Assembly: GCF_039872765.1 (NCBI RefSeq)
Contig: NZ_JBDPZC010000004.1
Location: forward strand, 248,001 to 312,000
Origin: Roseateles_B flavus
GTDB taxonomy: Bacteria; Pseudomonadota; Gammaproteobacteria; Burkholderiales; Burkholderiaceae_C
Length of the DNA stretch: 64,000 nucleotides
Reading direction: 5' to 3'
The notes below the pieces were generated by a model. That model searched no databases. It was not told the DNA's origin and saw nothing but the letters and a program-made list of their open reading frames with translations. The translations under genes and the position numbers were made by a program. Shown piece after piece: positions 17,944 to 28,081 of the stretch; position 1 is the stretch's first letter, and every line of letters begins with the position of its first letter.

Positions 17944-18903
17944 ATGGCCCCGCTTTCCACCCCGCATTCCACCTCGGCGCCCGCGAGGGTGCCTCCGCGC
18001 CCCGGCTTCCTGCTGCCCCTGCGGCGCTGGCCTGCCGTGGCCGGCCTGGCCCTGGCCGCCTGTGGTGGTGGCGGCGCACCGGCGGCCACGCCCACGCCTG
18101 CCCCTGCACCTGCACCTGCACCTGCACCTGCACCTGCACCTGCACCTGCGCCCCCTGCGCTGAGCCGTCCCGCCGACCATGTGCTGGTCTGGTCCGATGA
18201 GTTCGATCAGCCCGGCCTGCCCGATCCCCGGCGCTGGTCCTATGACACCGGCCTCAATGCCCAGGGCTGGTTCAATCACGAGCTCCAGTACTACAGCGCC
18301 GCGCGGCTGGAGAACAGCGAGGTCCGCGGCGGCCGCCTGGTGATCACCGCGCGCCTGGAAAGCCGTTCCGACCAGCCCGACTGGGGCGGCCAGCGCTACA
18401 GCTCCGCCCGCCTGCTCACCGCCGGCAAGGCCCAGTGGACCTACGGCTTCTTCGAGGTTCGCGCCAGGCTGCCCTGCGGCCGTGGCAGCTGGCCCGCCAT
18501 CTGGATGCTGGGCGCGCAGGGCAGCTGGCCTGCGCAGGGCGAGCTGGACATCATGGAGCAGGTCGGCCGCGAGCCTGCCAAGGTCTTCAGCACCGTGCAC
18601 ACCACCAGCGGTTCAGGCGGCAGCGGCAAGGGCGGGTCCGTGCAGCTGCCGACGGCCTGCAGCGCCTTCCACGACTACCAGATGCTCTGGACGCCGCAGG
18701 GCATCCGCTTCGGCGTCGACGGTGTCGAGCACGCCCGCTACGACAACCTGGGCACCGGCCCCGCCCAGTGGCCCTTCGATGCGCCGCAGTTCCTCATCCT
18801 CAACCTCGCCATCGGCGGGGACCTCGGCGGCACGGTGGACGACACCATCTTCCCGCTGAGCTACGAGATCGAGCATGTGCGGGTCTATCAGCGGCAGCCC
18901 TGA
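17944..18903 (+). CDS. GH16 beta-glucanase lipoprotein (laminarinase type)
   Basis: Predicted surface or periplasmic endo-beta-glucanase of 319 residues. A lipobox LAAC places the lipidated Cys at residue 40. A glycine cluster and an Ala/Pro repeat linker (about 45-72) follow. The GH16 catalytic domain fills the rest: VWSDEFDQPGLPDPRRW, NHELQYY, and the signature ELDIME with Glu200 (nucleophile), Asp202 and Glu205 (acid/base). Lam16/licheninase-type enzymes with this signature cut beta-1,3 or mixed beta-glucans. The ATG at 17944 has GGAG 9 bases upstream and starts a proper lipoprotein signal. Two operators lie upstream. Confidence 0.93.
   Translation: MAPLSTPHSTSAPARVPPRPGFLLPLRRWPAVAGLALAACGGGGAPAATPTPAPAPAPAPAPAPAPAPAPPALSRPADHVLVWSDEFDQPGLPDPRRWSYDTGLNAQGWFNHELQYYSAARLENSEVRGGRLVITARLESRSDQPDWGGQRYSSARLLTAGKAQWTYGFFEVRARLPCGRGSWPAIWMLGAQGSWPAQGELDIMEQVGREPAKVFSTVHTTSGSGGSGKGGSVQLPTACSAFHDYQMLWTPQGIRFGVDGVEHARYDNLGTGPAQWPFDAPQFLILNLAIGGDLGGTVDDTIFPLSYEIEHVRVYQRQP
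18103..18148 (+). repeat. CTGCAC hexanucleotide tandem repeat
   Basis: About 7.5 copies of CTGCAC encode the Pro-Ala linker between the lipidated N-terminus and the GH16 domain. Slippage would lengthen or shorten the linker without changing frame. Confidence 0.85.
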
Positions 18904-18926
18904 GCGGGGCAGGCGGTGCCGCGCAG

Positions 18927-19655
18927 CTAGGTCCCGGAGGACGTGCCCGCCCTTGCCTTCTTGACGAGGTACATCGCGTCATCCGCCTTGGCGAGCAGGG
19001 CGCTGACGGTGTCGCCATCCTGGGGATAGGTGCTGACGCCCACGCTCACGGAGGCCGTCAGCGCGCATGGGACTTGCAGGTGAAGCTGGCCGACGGCGTC
19101 GGTGATCTTCCTGCCCAGCTGGAGGCCGTCCTCGCGGGTGCTGATGGGGGCGAACACCACGAACTCATCGCCGCCGAGCCGGCAGACCGTGTCACTGGCG
19201 CGAACGGCCCCGACCAGGGTCCGGGCAATGCCCTGCAGCAGCTTGTCGCCGATGGCATGCCCCAGGGTGTCATTGACGTGCTTGAAGTTGTCGACGTCGA
19301 CAAAACACACGGCGAGCATGGCGCCGTGGCGTCGCGCCAGATGGAGATCGTGCTCCAGGCGGTCCCACAACGCCACACGGTTCAGCAGGCCGGTCAGCGA
19401 GTCGGTGCGCGAGGCATGGACGGCCATCTCGAGTGCCGCATAGGCCGTCGCGGTGGCCTGATGGGCGACCTGGTTGGCGGCCGTCAGCCGTTGGTTCTCG
19501 GCGACCATGCCACGCATGGCCTCATGCCCGGCGTCGCCGCGTTCAGCCCGGATCGTCTCCTGCAGCGCGAGCAAGGTGGCCTCGGCCTCTGCGATCTCCT
19601 GGCGCAGTTCAGCCAGGCGGTGCTGCCTGGCCTCGATGCCGTCGGAGGCGGTCAT
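18927..19655 (-). CDS. Diguanylate cyclase (GGDEF), soluble
   Basis: Makes cyclic di-GMP. 242 residues: an N-terminal coiled coil (about 10-70, heptad-rich with LAELRQEIAEAEATLLALQETI) and a GGDEF domain with the signature RLGGDEFVVFA, preceded by DSLTGLLNR and VDVDNFKHVND. There are no membrane segments. The allosteric inhibitory RxxD is not at its usual place upstream of GGDEF (ASDTVCRLGGDEF). AAGGAG lies 8 bases before the ATG at 19655. It sits between the GH16 gene and the ABC ATPase gene, so glucan use and c-di-GMP may be linked, but no operator is seen near it. Confidence 0.92.
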   Translation of the reverse strand: MTASDGIEARQHRLAELRQEIAEAEATLLALQETIRAERGDAGHEAMRGMVAENQRLTAANQVAHQATATAYAALEMAVHASRTDSLTGLLNRVALWDRLEHDLHLARRHGAMLAVCFVDVDNFKHVNDTLGHAIGDKLLQGIARTLVGAVRASDTVCRLGGDEFVVFAPISTREDGLQLGRKITDAVGQLHLQVPCALTASVSVGVSTYPQDGDTVSALLAKADDAMYLVKKARAGTSSGT

Positions 19656-19897
19656 GAGTCCCACTCCTTAATTGGCTGGATTGAAACGGACCGGACACGC
19701 CGCCTGCGCTCCAGGGGCTGCATGCCGGCTTTTCCTTCACCAGCACCACGACAGCCTGCCAGGAAGCATACGCTCTTCTCCTGAGTCGTGGAGACGCATA
19801 CGGCGAGGCGCCACGCCTGGCGCCGGGGCACGCGGCGCTGGCGCCTGCCTGTGGGTGGATCCCGAGCCCCTGGCCGCGCAGGCGCGGCCGACCCGTG

Positions 19898-20956
<1,059 letters not shown>

Positions 20957-20957
20957 C

Positions 20958-22295
20958 TCAGGCCCCCTTGGCTTGCGCGGCCAGGAACTGGCGGTACCAG
21001 CGGGCGCTGTCCTTGGGCGTGCGCTGCTGGGTCTCGTAGTCCACGTGCACGATGCCGAAGCGCTTGGCATAGCCGGAGGACCACTCGAAGTTGTCCAGCA
21101 GGCTCCAGACCATGTAGGCATCGACCGGCACGCCTTCCTGCTTCGCCGCATGCACGGCGGCGATGTGGCGCTGCAGGTAGCGGGTGCGGGCCTCGTCCTG
21201 CACGCGGCCATCGACCCAGGGGTCGGGGAAGGCGCCGCCGTTCTCGGTCACCCAGAGGCTGGGCACCTGCGGGTAGTCGCGGTGCAGGCGCAGCAGCAGC
21301 TCGGTCAGGCCCTCGGGGTAGACCTCCCAGCCCATCTCGCTGACCTCCTTGCCCGCAGCCTTGGGATCCCAGGGCTTGTCGGCGCTCTGCACGGAGCGGG
21401 AGTAGTAGTTGACGCCCAGGAAGTCCAGCGGCTGGCGGATCTCGGCCAGGTCGCCCTCGTGCACCTTGGGGGCCTTCTCGCCCAGGTCCAGCCAGATGTC
21501 CAGCGGGTAGCGGCCCTGGCACAGCGGGTCCATGTACCAGCGCAGCAGGCGGCCGTCCTCCAGCACGGCGCGGGCCTTGTCGGCGGCCGAGGGCGTGGCG
21601 GGATGGGTGGGCGCGAGGTTGAGCACGATGCCCAGCTTCTCCTTCGCGCCCGCGGCGCGCAGGGCCTTGAGGGCGCGGCCGTGGCTCAGCAGCAGATGGT
21701 GCGAGACCTGCAGCGCCAGCGCCTCGTCCTTGAGACCGGGGGCGAAGACGCCGTTCTGGTGGCCCAGCACCGCCACGACCCAGGGCTCGTTGTGCGTGCA
21801 CAGCGAGGCCAGGCGGTCGCCCAGGCGGCGCTGGATGCCCAGGGCGTAGTCCACGAAGCGGTCCACCGTCTCGCGGTTCCCCCAGCCGCCGCGGTCCTGC
21901 AGGCCCTGGGGCAGGTCCCAGTGGTTGAGCGTCAGGTGGGGCTGCAGGCCGCGGGCCAGCATGCCGTCCACCAGGCGGTCGTAGAAGGCCAGGCCGGCCT
22001 CGTTCCAGGCGCCCTGGCCCGTGGGCTGGACGCGGGGCCAGCAGACGCTGAAACGGTAGGCGTTGACGCCCAGGCTCTGGATCAGGTCGAGGTCATCGGC
22101 CCAGCGCCGGTAGTGCTCGCAGGCCACGCGGCCGTCGCTCGCGTCGGCGATGGCACCGGGCTGGCGGCAGAAGGTGTCCCAGATGCTGGGGCCCTTGCCG
22201 TCGACGTCGGCGGCGCCCTCGATCTGGAAGGCGCTGGTGGAGACGCCCCAGACGAAGTCGGGCGGGAAGTGCAGGGCGGTGGTCGGGTCAGTCAT
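20958..22295 (-). CDS. Beta-glucosidase, GH1
   Basis: Cytoplasmic 445-residue hydrolase that splits imported beta-glucosides to glucose. GH1 hallmarks: FPPDFVWGVSTSAFQIEGA at the N-terminus, the acid/base Glu near residue 169 (THNEPW), and the nucleophile Glu near residue 351 (VTENGG), then VWSLLDNFEW. No signal peptide. It lies between permease and ATPase genes of the same operon, which supports import of intact oligosaccharides followed by cleavage inside. Confidence 0.95.
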   Translation of the reverse strand: MTDPTTALHFPPDFVWGVSTSAFQIEGAADVDGKGPSIWDTFCRQPGAIADASDGRVACEHYRRWADDLDLIQSLGVNAYRFSVCWPRVQPTGQGAWNEAGLAFYDRLVDGMLARGLQPHLTLNHWDLPQGLQDRGGWGNRETVDRFVDYALGIQRRLGDRLASLCTHNEPWVVAVLGHQNGVFAPGLKDEALALQVSHHLLLSHGRALKALRAAGAKEKLGIVLNLAPTHPATPSAADKARAVLEDGRLLRWYMDPLCQGRYPLDIWLDLGEKAPKVHEGDLAEIRQPLDFLGVNYYSRSVQSADKPWDPKAAGKEVSEMGWEVYPEGLTELLLRLHRDYPQVPSLWVTENGGAFPDPWVDGRVQDEARTRYLQRHIAAVHAAKQEGVPVDAYMVWSLLDNFEWSSGYAKRFGIVHVDYETQQRTPKDSARWYRQFLAAQAKGA

Positions 22296-22339
22296 GGGTC
22301 GGGTGAGCGAAGGAAGGGCGGGTGTCGGGAGGAGCCGGC

Positions 22340-23173
22340 TCACTTGACGGCACCGGCGGTGAGGCCGGCGATGAGTTGACGTGAGGCCAGCATGAAGAGG
22401 GCGATCAGGGGCAGGGTGGCGACGGCAGCGCCCGCGATGAGGGCGCCCCATTCGGTGTCCACCGGGTTCTGCAGCAGGCGCAGGGCCAGGGGCAGGGTGA
22501 AGTGCTCGGGGCTGCGCAGCACGATCAGCGGGCCCACGAAGTTGTTCCAGCTGCCGATGAAGCTGATCAGGCCCAGCGTGCCCAGGGCCGGCTTCAGCAG
22601 CGGCAGCACGATGCGCACGAAGAGACCGAACTCGCCGCAGCCGTCCATGCGCGCGGCCTCGATCAGCTCCTTGGGCACGGCGCTGCGCACGTACTGGCGC
22701 ATCAGGAAGATGCCGAAGGCGTTGGCCGCACCGGGCAGGTACAGGGCGCGGGGTTCGTCGATCCAGCCCAGCAGGTCCATCACCATGAAGCTGGGAATCA
22801 TGCTCATGAAGCTGGGCAGCAGCATGGTGCCCAGCACCAGCGCGAACAGCGGGCGCTTGAAGCGGAACTCGAACATCGCGAAGGCATAGCCGCCCATGGC
22901 GCAGAAGAGCAGGGTCAGCGCCGTGGACATCAGCGCCACGTAGAGGCTCCAGCCCACGCTGCGCCAGAAGGGGATGCGCTCGCCCAGGAGGCGCAGATTG
23001 GCCCAGAGGTCGTCGCCGAACCACAGGGGCGGGGGGACGCTGAAGATGTCGGTCCGCGACTGCGTGGCGAAGACGAACATCACGTAGAAGGGCGCCAGCA
23101 TCAGCAGGGCGCCGCAGCCCACGAGGGCATAGGCCATCCAGCGCGAGCGCTGCAGGGAAGGACGGCTGTTCAT
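22340..23173 (-). CDS. Sugar ABC importer permease (MalG type)
   Basis: 277-residue inner-membrane protein with six hydrophobic segments. The cytoplasmic EAA loop that contacts the ATPase is EAARMDGCGEFGLFVRIVLPLLKP. The ATG at 23173 overlaps the stop of the preceding permease (TGATG), with AAGGAG upstream. Pairs with the permease at 23173-24093. Confidence 0.93.
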   Translation of the reverse strand: MNSRPSLQRSRWMAYALVGCGALLMLAPFYVMFVFATQSRTDIFSVPPPLWFGDDLWANLRLLGERIPFWRSVGWSLYVALMSTALTLLFCAMGGYAFAMFEFRFKRPLFALVLGTMLLPSFMSMIPSFMVMDLLGWIDEPRALYLPGAANAFGIFLMRQYVRSAVPKELIEAARMDGCGEFGLFVRIVLPLLKPALGTLGLISFIGSWNNFVGPLIVLRSPEHFTLPLALRLLQNPVDTEWGALIAGAAVATLPLIALFMLASRQLIAGLTAGAVK

Positions 23174-24093
23174 CACGCACGCTCCTTGCCGAAGGCGCGG
23201 TGCAGGGCCGCCGTGGCCGCTGCGAGGATCGCGAACAGCAGCCAGGACATGGCCGCGGCCGCGCCGAAGTCGTTGAAGTCGAAGGCCAGGCGGTAGAGGT
23301 AGACCGCGCTGCTCATGCCCGCCTGGTCATTGCCGCCGCGGCCGTTGGTCAGCACGAAGGGCTCCTCGAAGAGCTGCAGGCTGCCCACCACCGAGAGCGT
23401 GAAGCCGAAGAGCATCATGCTGCGCAGGCCCGGCAGGGTGATGTGCAGGAAGCGCTGCCAGGGGCCGGCGCCGTCCATGGTCGCGGCCTCGTACAGGTCC
23501 TTGGGGATGGTCTGAAGCGCGGCGAGGTAGAGCACGGTGTGGAAACCCACGTAGCGCCAGAACACGACCAGCGCGATGGCGGGGCGCAGGCGGTCCGGGT
23601 CGTTGAGCCAGTCGATGGCCTGCGCGGGCAGCAGCAGGCCGAGGCCGGGCAGCTGGCGCAGGGCGGCCAGGCCGCTGTTGATCAGGCCGTAGTCCGTCGA
23701 GAACAGGGCGCTGAACAGGATGGCGATGGCCACCGTCGAGGTGATGTAGGGCAGGAAGTAGGCGCCCATCAGCGCATTGCGCCAGCGCTGGCCCAGCGCC
23801 TGCAGCCCGCAGGCCAGGGGCAGGGCCACCAGGTGCTGCGGCACGGCGCTGGCCACGCCCAGCCACACGGTGTTGCCCAGGGACTTCCAGAACCAGGCGT
23901 CCTTGAGCGCGAAGGCGAAGTTCTCCAGGCCCACCCACTCCATGGCTGAGAGGCCGCTGGTGGGCTCCCAGCGGTTCAGCGCCAGCCACAGCGAGAACAG
24001 CAGCGGGAAGAGGCCGAAGACGGCGAAGAGCAGCAGGAAGGGCGCGAGGAACAGATAGGGTGCGCCGGCGGGGCGGATGCGCAGTGGCTTCAT
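23173..24093 (-). CDS. Sugar ABC importer permease (MalF/UgpA type)
   Basis: 306 residues, six hydrophobic segments, with the EAA loop YEAATMDGAGPWQRFLHITLPGL. It overlaps the binding-protein gene by 4 bases and the second permease gene by 3, so the importer subunits are translationally coupled. It lacks the large periplasmic P2 loop of enteric MalF, as is usual for this CUT1 subgroup. Confidence 0.93.
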   Translation of the reverse strand: MKPLRIRPAGAPYLFLAPFLLLFAVFGLFPLLFSLWLALNRWEPTSGLSAMEWVGLENFAFALKDAWFWKSLGNTVWLGVASAVPQHLVALPLACGLQALGQRWRNALMGAYFLPYITSTVAIAILFSALFSTDYGLINSGLAALRQLPGLGLLLPAQAIDWLNDPDRLRPAIALVVFWRYVGFHTVLYLAALQTIPKDLYEAATMDGAGPWQRFLHITLPGLRSMMLFGFTLSVVGSLQLFEEPFVLTNGRGGNDQAGMSSAVYLYRLAFDFNDFGAAAAMSWLLFAILAAATAALHRAFGKERA

Positions 24094-25361
24094 CGCTGGG
24101 CCCTCGTCTGCAGCAGGCGCTCGGCGTCACCCAGGGCGCTGGCGATGTCCTTGCCGCGGGTGAGCACCTTGTCGAGCTCGGTGTTGATGACTTCGTCGGC
24201 GAAGGCATCCTGGCGGTGCACGGCCACGGGCGTGATACGCCGCGCGGCCTCGCGCCACAGATGCCGGGCGCGCTGGCCGCCCAGGAAGGCCACCGGCTCG
24301 TCGAAGAAAGGGTCCTCGAAGGTGTCGACCAGGGCGGGGAAGATGTCGTGCGTCTGGAAGGCGTCCAGCAGCAGGGTCTTGTTGAGGGTCAGGTCTTGCA
24401 TGAAGTCCCAGGCCAGGGCACGGCGGCTCGTGTCCCCCTTGGCAGGCAGGGCGTAGAAGCTGCCGCCATAGGCCGCGAAGGCGCCTTCGGGCAACTGGGC
24501 GGCGCGCCACAGGCCGCGGGTCTTGGGCGCCAGCCAGGAGCCCATGAAGCCCACCAGCCAGGCGCCGATCATCTGGGTCGCGATCAGGCCGCGGCGGAAG
24601 CCCTCGGTCCAGTCGCTGGACCAGTTGTAGACCTTGGCGTCCAGCCCCTCGGCGCGCACCTGGCGGGCCAGCTCGAAGGCGCGCCGGAAGCGCGGGCCGT
24701 TGACCAGCACGCGGTTGTCCTGGCTGAAGTAAAGGCCCTCGCCGGGCTGCACGCCGGTGCGGATGAGGATGTCCTTCATGTCCCGCGCATGGGCCAGCAG
24801 GTAGGCGCCGGTCTTGCGGCGGATCTCGCGGCCCGCGGCCACATAGCCGGCCCAGCTGCCGTTGAGGTCCTCGGCCTGCAGGCCGGCACGCGCCAGCAAG
24901 TCCTGACGGTAGAGCAGGGTGCCGGGGCCGATGTCCGAGGGCAGGGCGACGATCTCGCCGCGGCGGTTGCCGGCCTGACCCCAGGTGTAGGGTACGAAGC
25001 GATCGCGCAGGCGCTCCGCCTGGCAGGGCGCCTGGCGCAGGTCGAAGAGGCCGCGGCCCTGGGCGAAGCGGCCCACGTACCCGACCTCCAGCGCCATCAG
25101 GTCCGGCAGGTGGCTGCCGGTGGACAGCGCGGTGATCATGGCGGCGTGGTGGTCGTTCATCTCGCGGCTGATCACCTCCACCTCCACGCCCGGGTGGCGC
25201 GCCGTCCAGGCCGGCACGGCGGCGCGGACGATGGCGTCCAGCTTGGGATAGGCCGCGACGCTCAGTCGCAGCGGGGCCTGTGCCCGTCCGGCCCCGGCCC
25301 ACAGGCCCAGGGCCAGCCCGAGGCCGGCGCGTCTTTGCGCATCCACGCTTTGTGCATCCAC
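24090..25361 (-). CDS. Sugar ABC importer periplasmic binding protein (family 1)
   Basis: 423 residues with an export signal (about 1-29, ending GAGRAQA). Features of the SBP family 1 fold include ISREMNDHHAAMITAL, LPSDIGPGTLLYRQDLL and MIGAWLVGFMGS. By context it should bind glucan oligosaccharides or beta-glucosides. First gene of the operon; a perfect LacI-type palindrome lies 70 bases upstream. A copy of the dispersed 14-bp motif lies within it and encodes MQDLTL. Confidence 0.92.
   Translation of the reverse strand: MDAQSVDAQRRAGLGLALGLWAGAGRAQAPLRLSVAAYPKLDAIVRAAVPAWTARHPGVEVEVISREMNDHHAAMITALSTGSHLPDLMALEVGYVGRFAQGRGLFDLRQAPCQAERLRDRFVPYTWGQAGNRRGEIVALPSDIGPGTLLYRQDLLARAGLQAEDLNGSWAGYVAAGREIRRKTGAYLLAHARDMKDILIRTGVQPGEGLYFSQDNRVLVNGPRFRRAFELARQVRAEGLDAKVYNWSSDWTEGFRRGLIATQMIGAWLVGFMGSWLAPKTRGLWRAAQLPEGAFAAYGGSFYALPAKGDTSRRALAWDFMQDLTLNKTLLLDAFQTHDIFPALVDTFEDPFFDEPVAFLGGQRARHLWREAARRITPVAVHRQDAFADEVINTELDKVLTRGKDIASALGDAERLLQTRAQR
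24385..24399 (+). repeat. Dispersed 14-bp motif, exact copy (plus orientation)
   Basis: AGGGTCAGGTCTTGC on the plus strand, inside the minus-strand binding-protein gene. Confidence 0.7.
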
Positions 25362-25431
25362 TTTGTCTCTTGTCCTTGTCTTGGGCGCCTGGTGACGCCT
25401 GGCGTTCGATGCCGCCTGTGCGCATCGGCTA

Positions 25432-25445
25432 TGAAAGCGCTTTCA
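25432..25445. promoter_or_regulatory. LacI-family operator upstream of ABC operon
   Basis: TGAAAGCGCTTTCA, a perfect 14-base palindrome, lies 70 bases before the start of the binding-protein gene. Confidence 0.85.
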
Positions 25446-25511
25446 AACTATAGGGAAGCCGGGTGCCTGTGTCAATGGCGCGGGCCCTCGGTGGCGCCAT
25501 CACGGAGGGGC

Positions 25512-27035
25512 TCAGGCCATGGCCTTCTCGGCCTGGGCCTGCGCGGCCGCGCAGAAGCGGCGCACATAGGCCTCGTGCGGAGGCAGGGACTGCACCGTGT
25601 GGGCCACCTGCTCATGGAGGGTGCTCAGGAACTGCCGCAGCTCGGCCTCGCCCATCAGGTCGGCCACCGGGTGCCAGGCCTTGGGCGTGAGGCCCTGGCC
25701 CAGCATGACCTGGATCCAGGAGTTCTCGGCGAAAAGCTCGTCGGCAGGGCGGAACACGCGGCCGGTCTGCGCGAAGAGCTCCAGGCGATGGCGCAGGCTG
25801 GCCGGCACCGCCATTTCGCGGCAGTGCGTCCACAGCGCCGAACCTTGGCGGGCATTGAGGTGGTAGTGCAGCACGATGAAGTCGCGGATGTGCTCCAGGT
25901 CCTTCTGTGACTGGCGGTTGAACTCCTCGATGTCGCAGGCCTGGATGCCGCCGGCCGGGAACATCTGCAGCAGGCGGATGGCGGCACGCTGGATCAGGTG
26001 GATGCTGGTGGACTCCAGCGGCTCGATGAAGCCGCTCGAGAGGCCCACGGCGATGCAGTTCTTCTCCCAGGTGCGCAGGCGCTGGCCCGGCGTGAAGCGC
26101 AGCACGCGCGGCTGGATCAGCAGCTCGCCTTCCACCTGCTGGCGCAGCACCTCTGGCGCGTCGGCATCGGCCAGCAGCTGGCTGCTGTAGACCAGGCCGT
26201 TGCCCACGCGGTGCTGCAGGGGGATGCGCCACTGCCAGCCGAAGTCATGGGCGATGGAGCGGGTGTAGGGTGGCGCCTCGCGCACGGCGGCGGTCTGCAC
26301 GGCCACGGCGCGGTCGCAGGGCAGCCAGTGGGTCCAGTCCTCGTAGGCCACGCCGAGGGTCTCGCCCAGCAGAAGGGAGCGGAAGCCGGTGCAGTCGATG
26401 AAGAGTTCGCCCTCGACGAGGCTGCCGTCCTGCATGCGCAGCGCGCTCAGCGCCCCGTCCGGTCCCTCGGCCAGCACGGCAGCGATCTTGCCCTCGAGGC
26501 GCTGCACGCCGTGCCTCTCGGCGATCGCGCGCAGGAAGCGAGCGTAGCGAGAGGCGTCCAGGTGGTAGGCGTAGTTCAGGCCGTTGCGCGGCAGGTGGGC
26601 GAAGCGGTTCGCCTCCGCGGCGCGCAGCTCCAGGCAGTACTCGCCATAGGGCCGGGCCAGGCCCTGCGCCCGGCCCTTGAGCCAGAAGTGCTGGAAGCCG
26701 GCGCTCCAGTGGTCCTGGCCCGTGCGGCCGAAGGCGTGGAGGTAGGACTCACCCGGCGTCTTCCAGCCCTCGAACTGGATGCCCAGCTTGAAGGTGGCCT
26801 GGGTGGCGGCCATGAACTCGGCCTCGTTGATGCCCAGCAGCTCGTGATACGCATGCAGGGCGGGGATGGTGGCCTCGCCCACGCCCACGGTGCCGATCTC
26901 CTCGGACTCCACCAGCCGGATCTGCAGCTGCTTGCCCATCAGCTTGCCCATCAGGGCGGCGACCATCCAGCCGGCGGTGCCGCCTCCGGCGATGACGACG
27001 CGGCGGACGGCTTGCGAAGTGTGGAAGGGTGTCAT
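25512..27035 (-). CDS. Tryptophan halogenase-family flavoprotein
   Basis: 507 residues, the usual length of flavin-dependent tryptophan-halogenase homologues. The FAD loop is IAGGGTAGWM (residues about 15-24). The lysine equivalent to the catalytic Lys of PrnA is in TFKLGIQFEGW, and the diagnostic WxWxIP motif is FGWQWRIP. Homologues of this kind are often found beside TonB receptors in sugar loci of Proteobacteria, where the true substrate is unknown. Here it is the last gene of the TonB receptor / SapC / cupin operon. It is probably not for a secondary metabolite, since no biosynthetic genes are near. Confidence 0.9.
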   Translation of the reverse strand: MTPFHTSQAVRRVVIAGGGTAGWMVAALMGKLMGKQLQIRLVESEEIGTVGVGEATIPALHAYHELLGINEAEFMAATQATFKLGIQFEGWKTPGESYLHAFGRTGQDHWSAGFQHFWLKGRAQGLARPYGEYCLELRAAEANRFAHLPRNGLNYAYHLDASRYARFLRAIAERHGVQRLEGKIAAVLAEGPDGALSALRMQDGSLVEGELFIDCTGFRSLLLGETLGVAYEDWTHWLPCDRAVAVQTAAVREAPPYTRSIAHDFGWQWRIPLQHRVGNGLVYSSQLLADADAPEVLRQQVEGELLIQPRVLRFTPGQRLRTWEKNCIAVGLSSGFIEPLESTSIHLIQRAAIRLLQMFPAGGIQACDIEEFNRQSQKDLEHIRDFIVLHYHLNARQGSALWTHCREMAVPASLRHRLELFAQTGRVFRPADELFAENSWIQVMLGQGLTPKAWHPVADLMGEAELRQFLSTLHEQVAHTVQSLPPHEAYVRRFCAAAQAQAEKAMA

Positions 27036-27057
27036 GGCAGCTCTCTTCGGGGGTGGC

Positions 27058-28071
27058 TCATCGGTTGAGCTTGTTCAGCAGCAGGGCGCGCAGGCGGCGG
27101 TGCGCGGTCTCGTCCAGCGGACCGAGCACGCCCCGGGCCTCGGGCGGGAGATGCGCCGCCGTCTGGGGGCCGGCGTCAAAGACGTAATGGTCGAACAGCG
27201 CGCGCCAGGCGTCGCGCTCGGCAGGTGGCAGGTCGCGCACGGTGGCCAGGGCCAGCCACAGCGCGTTCATGGGCGAGTCCTGCCAGGCGGGCGTGCGGCG
27301 CCACCAGTAGTTGATCAGGCCGCTGAAGGGGTCCAGGGCCTGGACCTGGTGCCACCACTGGCTGGGGATGTAGATCGCGTCGCCCGCCTCGAGGGTCACC
27401 GCTTGCGCGCGGGCCTGCGCGGCGGCGTAGCGCGGGAAGCGCTGCAGGTCCGGCGAGGCGGCGTCGACCAGGCTGATGGGCTGGCCGGCCGGCGTGAGGT
27501 CCAGCGGGCCGATGTAGAGATCGCCCACGGCGTCCGGCGGATGGAGCGTGAAGCGGCGCCGGCCGCTGACGCAGCAGGCGATATTGGCGGGCCAGTCCTG
27601 GTGGGACGGCACGGTGACGCGGTTGCCCAGCCACAGGCTCACCAGGGGCGGCTCCGCTGCCTCGATGGCGAGCGGGTGCGCGTCCAGCAGGCCGGGCAGG
27701 CAGGCGTCCACGGTGGTCGATCCCATGTAGACGGTGGGCGGCGCCGGGTCGTTCAGGCAGGCCATCAGCTGGTCCAGCACGGTGCCGAAGGGCAGCAGGG
27801 CGCGCTGGAAGTTGAAGCCCTTGAAGTCGGGCGTGTAGGCAATGCGGCCGCCGGTCCCGGGCGACATCTGGTAGACGCCCACGGTGGCGTCGCGCCAGTG
27901 GCCGCGCAGCAGCTCGGCGGCCTCGTGCGGGCGGCGGCGCGCGGCCTGCACCAGGGGCCAGTGCGAGACGAGGCCGCGCAGCACGCAGGGCGCGTCGCCG
28001 TCCGGGCCGCTGCCCGTCAGCGAGGGCGGCACCTGGCCAGGCGTGCAGGGCAGCTCGCGCATCGCCGGCAT
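27058..28071 (-). CDS. Cupin-like / JmjC-domain protein
   Basis: 337 residues. It resembles the cupin-8 (JmjC-like) iron/2-oxoglutarate oxygenases: metal pair HxD in VPSHQDWPANIACC, then GRRRFTLHPP, and the distal histidine in IPSQWWHQVQ. Starts 10 bases after the SapC stop and ends 22 bases before the halogenase. Its target is unknown; members beside SapC and halogenase genes in TonB-receptor loci have no assigned reaction. Confidence 0.82.
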   Translation of the reverse strand: MPAMRELPCTPGQVPPSLTGSGPDGDAPCVLRGLVSHWPLVQAARRRPHEAAELLRGHWRDATVGVYQMSPGTGGRIAYTPDFKGFNFQRALLPFGTVLDQLMACLNDPAPPTVYMGSTTVDACLPGLLDAHPLAIEAAEPPLVSLWLGNRVTVPSHQDWPANIACCVSGRRRFTLHPPDAVGDLYIGPLDLTPAGQPISLVDAASPDLQRFPRYAAAQARAQAVTLEAGDAIYIPSQWWHQVQALDPFSGLINYWWRRTPAWQDSPMNALWLALATVRDLPPAERDAWRALFDHYVFDAGPQTAAHLPPEARGVLGPLDETAHRRLRALLLNKLNR

Positions 28072-28081
28072 CTCGGGTCCC

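Noticed and set aside
20957..21211. A longer N-terminus for the sugar ABC ATPase reading back to 21211
   Set aside because: The extra residues are a shadow of the GH1 gene; the GTG at 20956 gives the normal family start directly after the GH1 stop.
22296..23180. A GH1 protein of 740 residues starting at 23180
   Set aside because: Residues before the ATG at 22295 are an out-of-frame reading of the permease gene; the family start is FPPDFVWG shortly after 22295.
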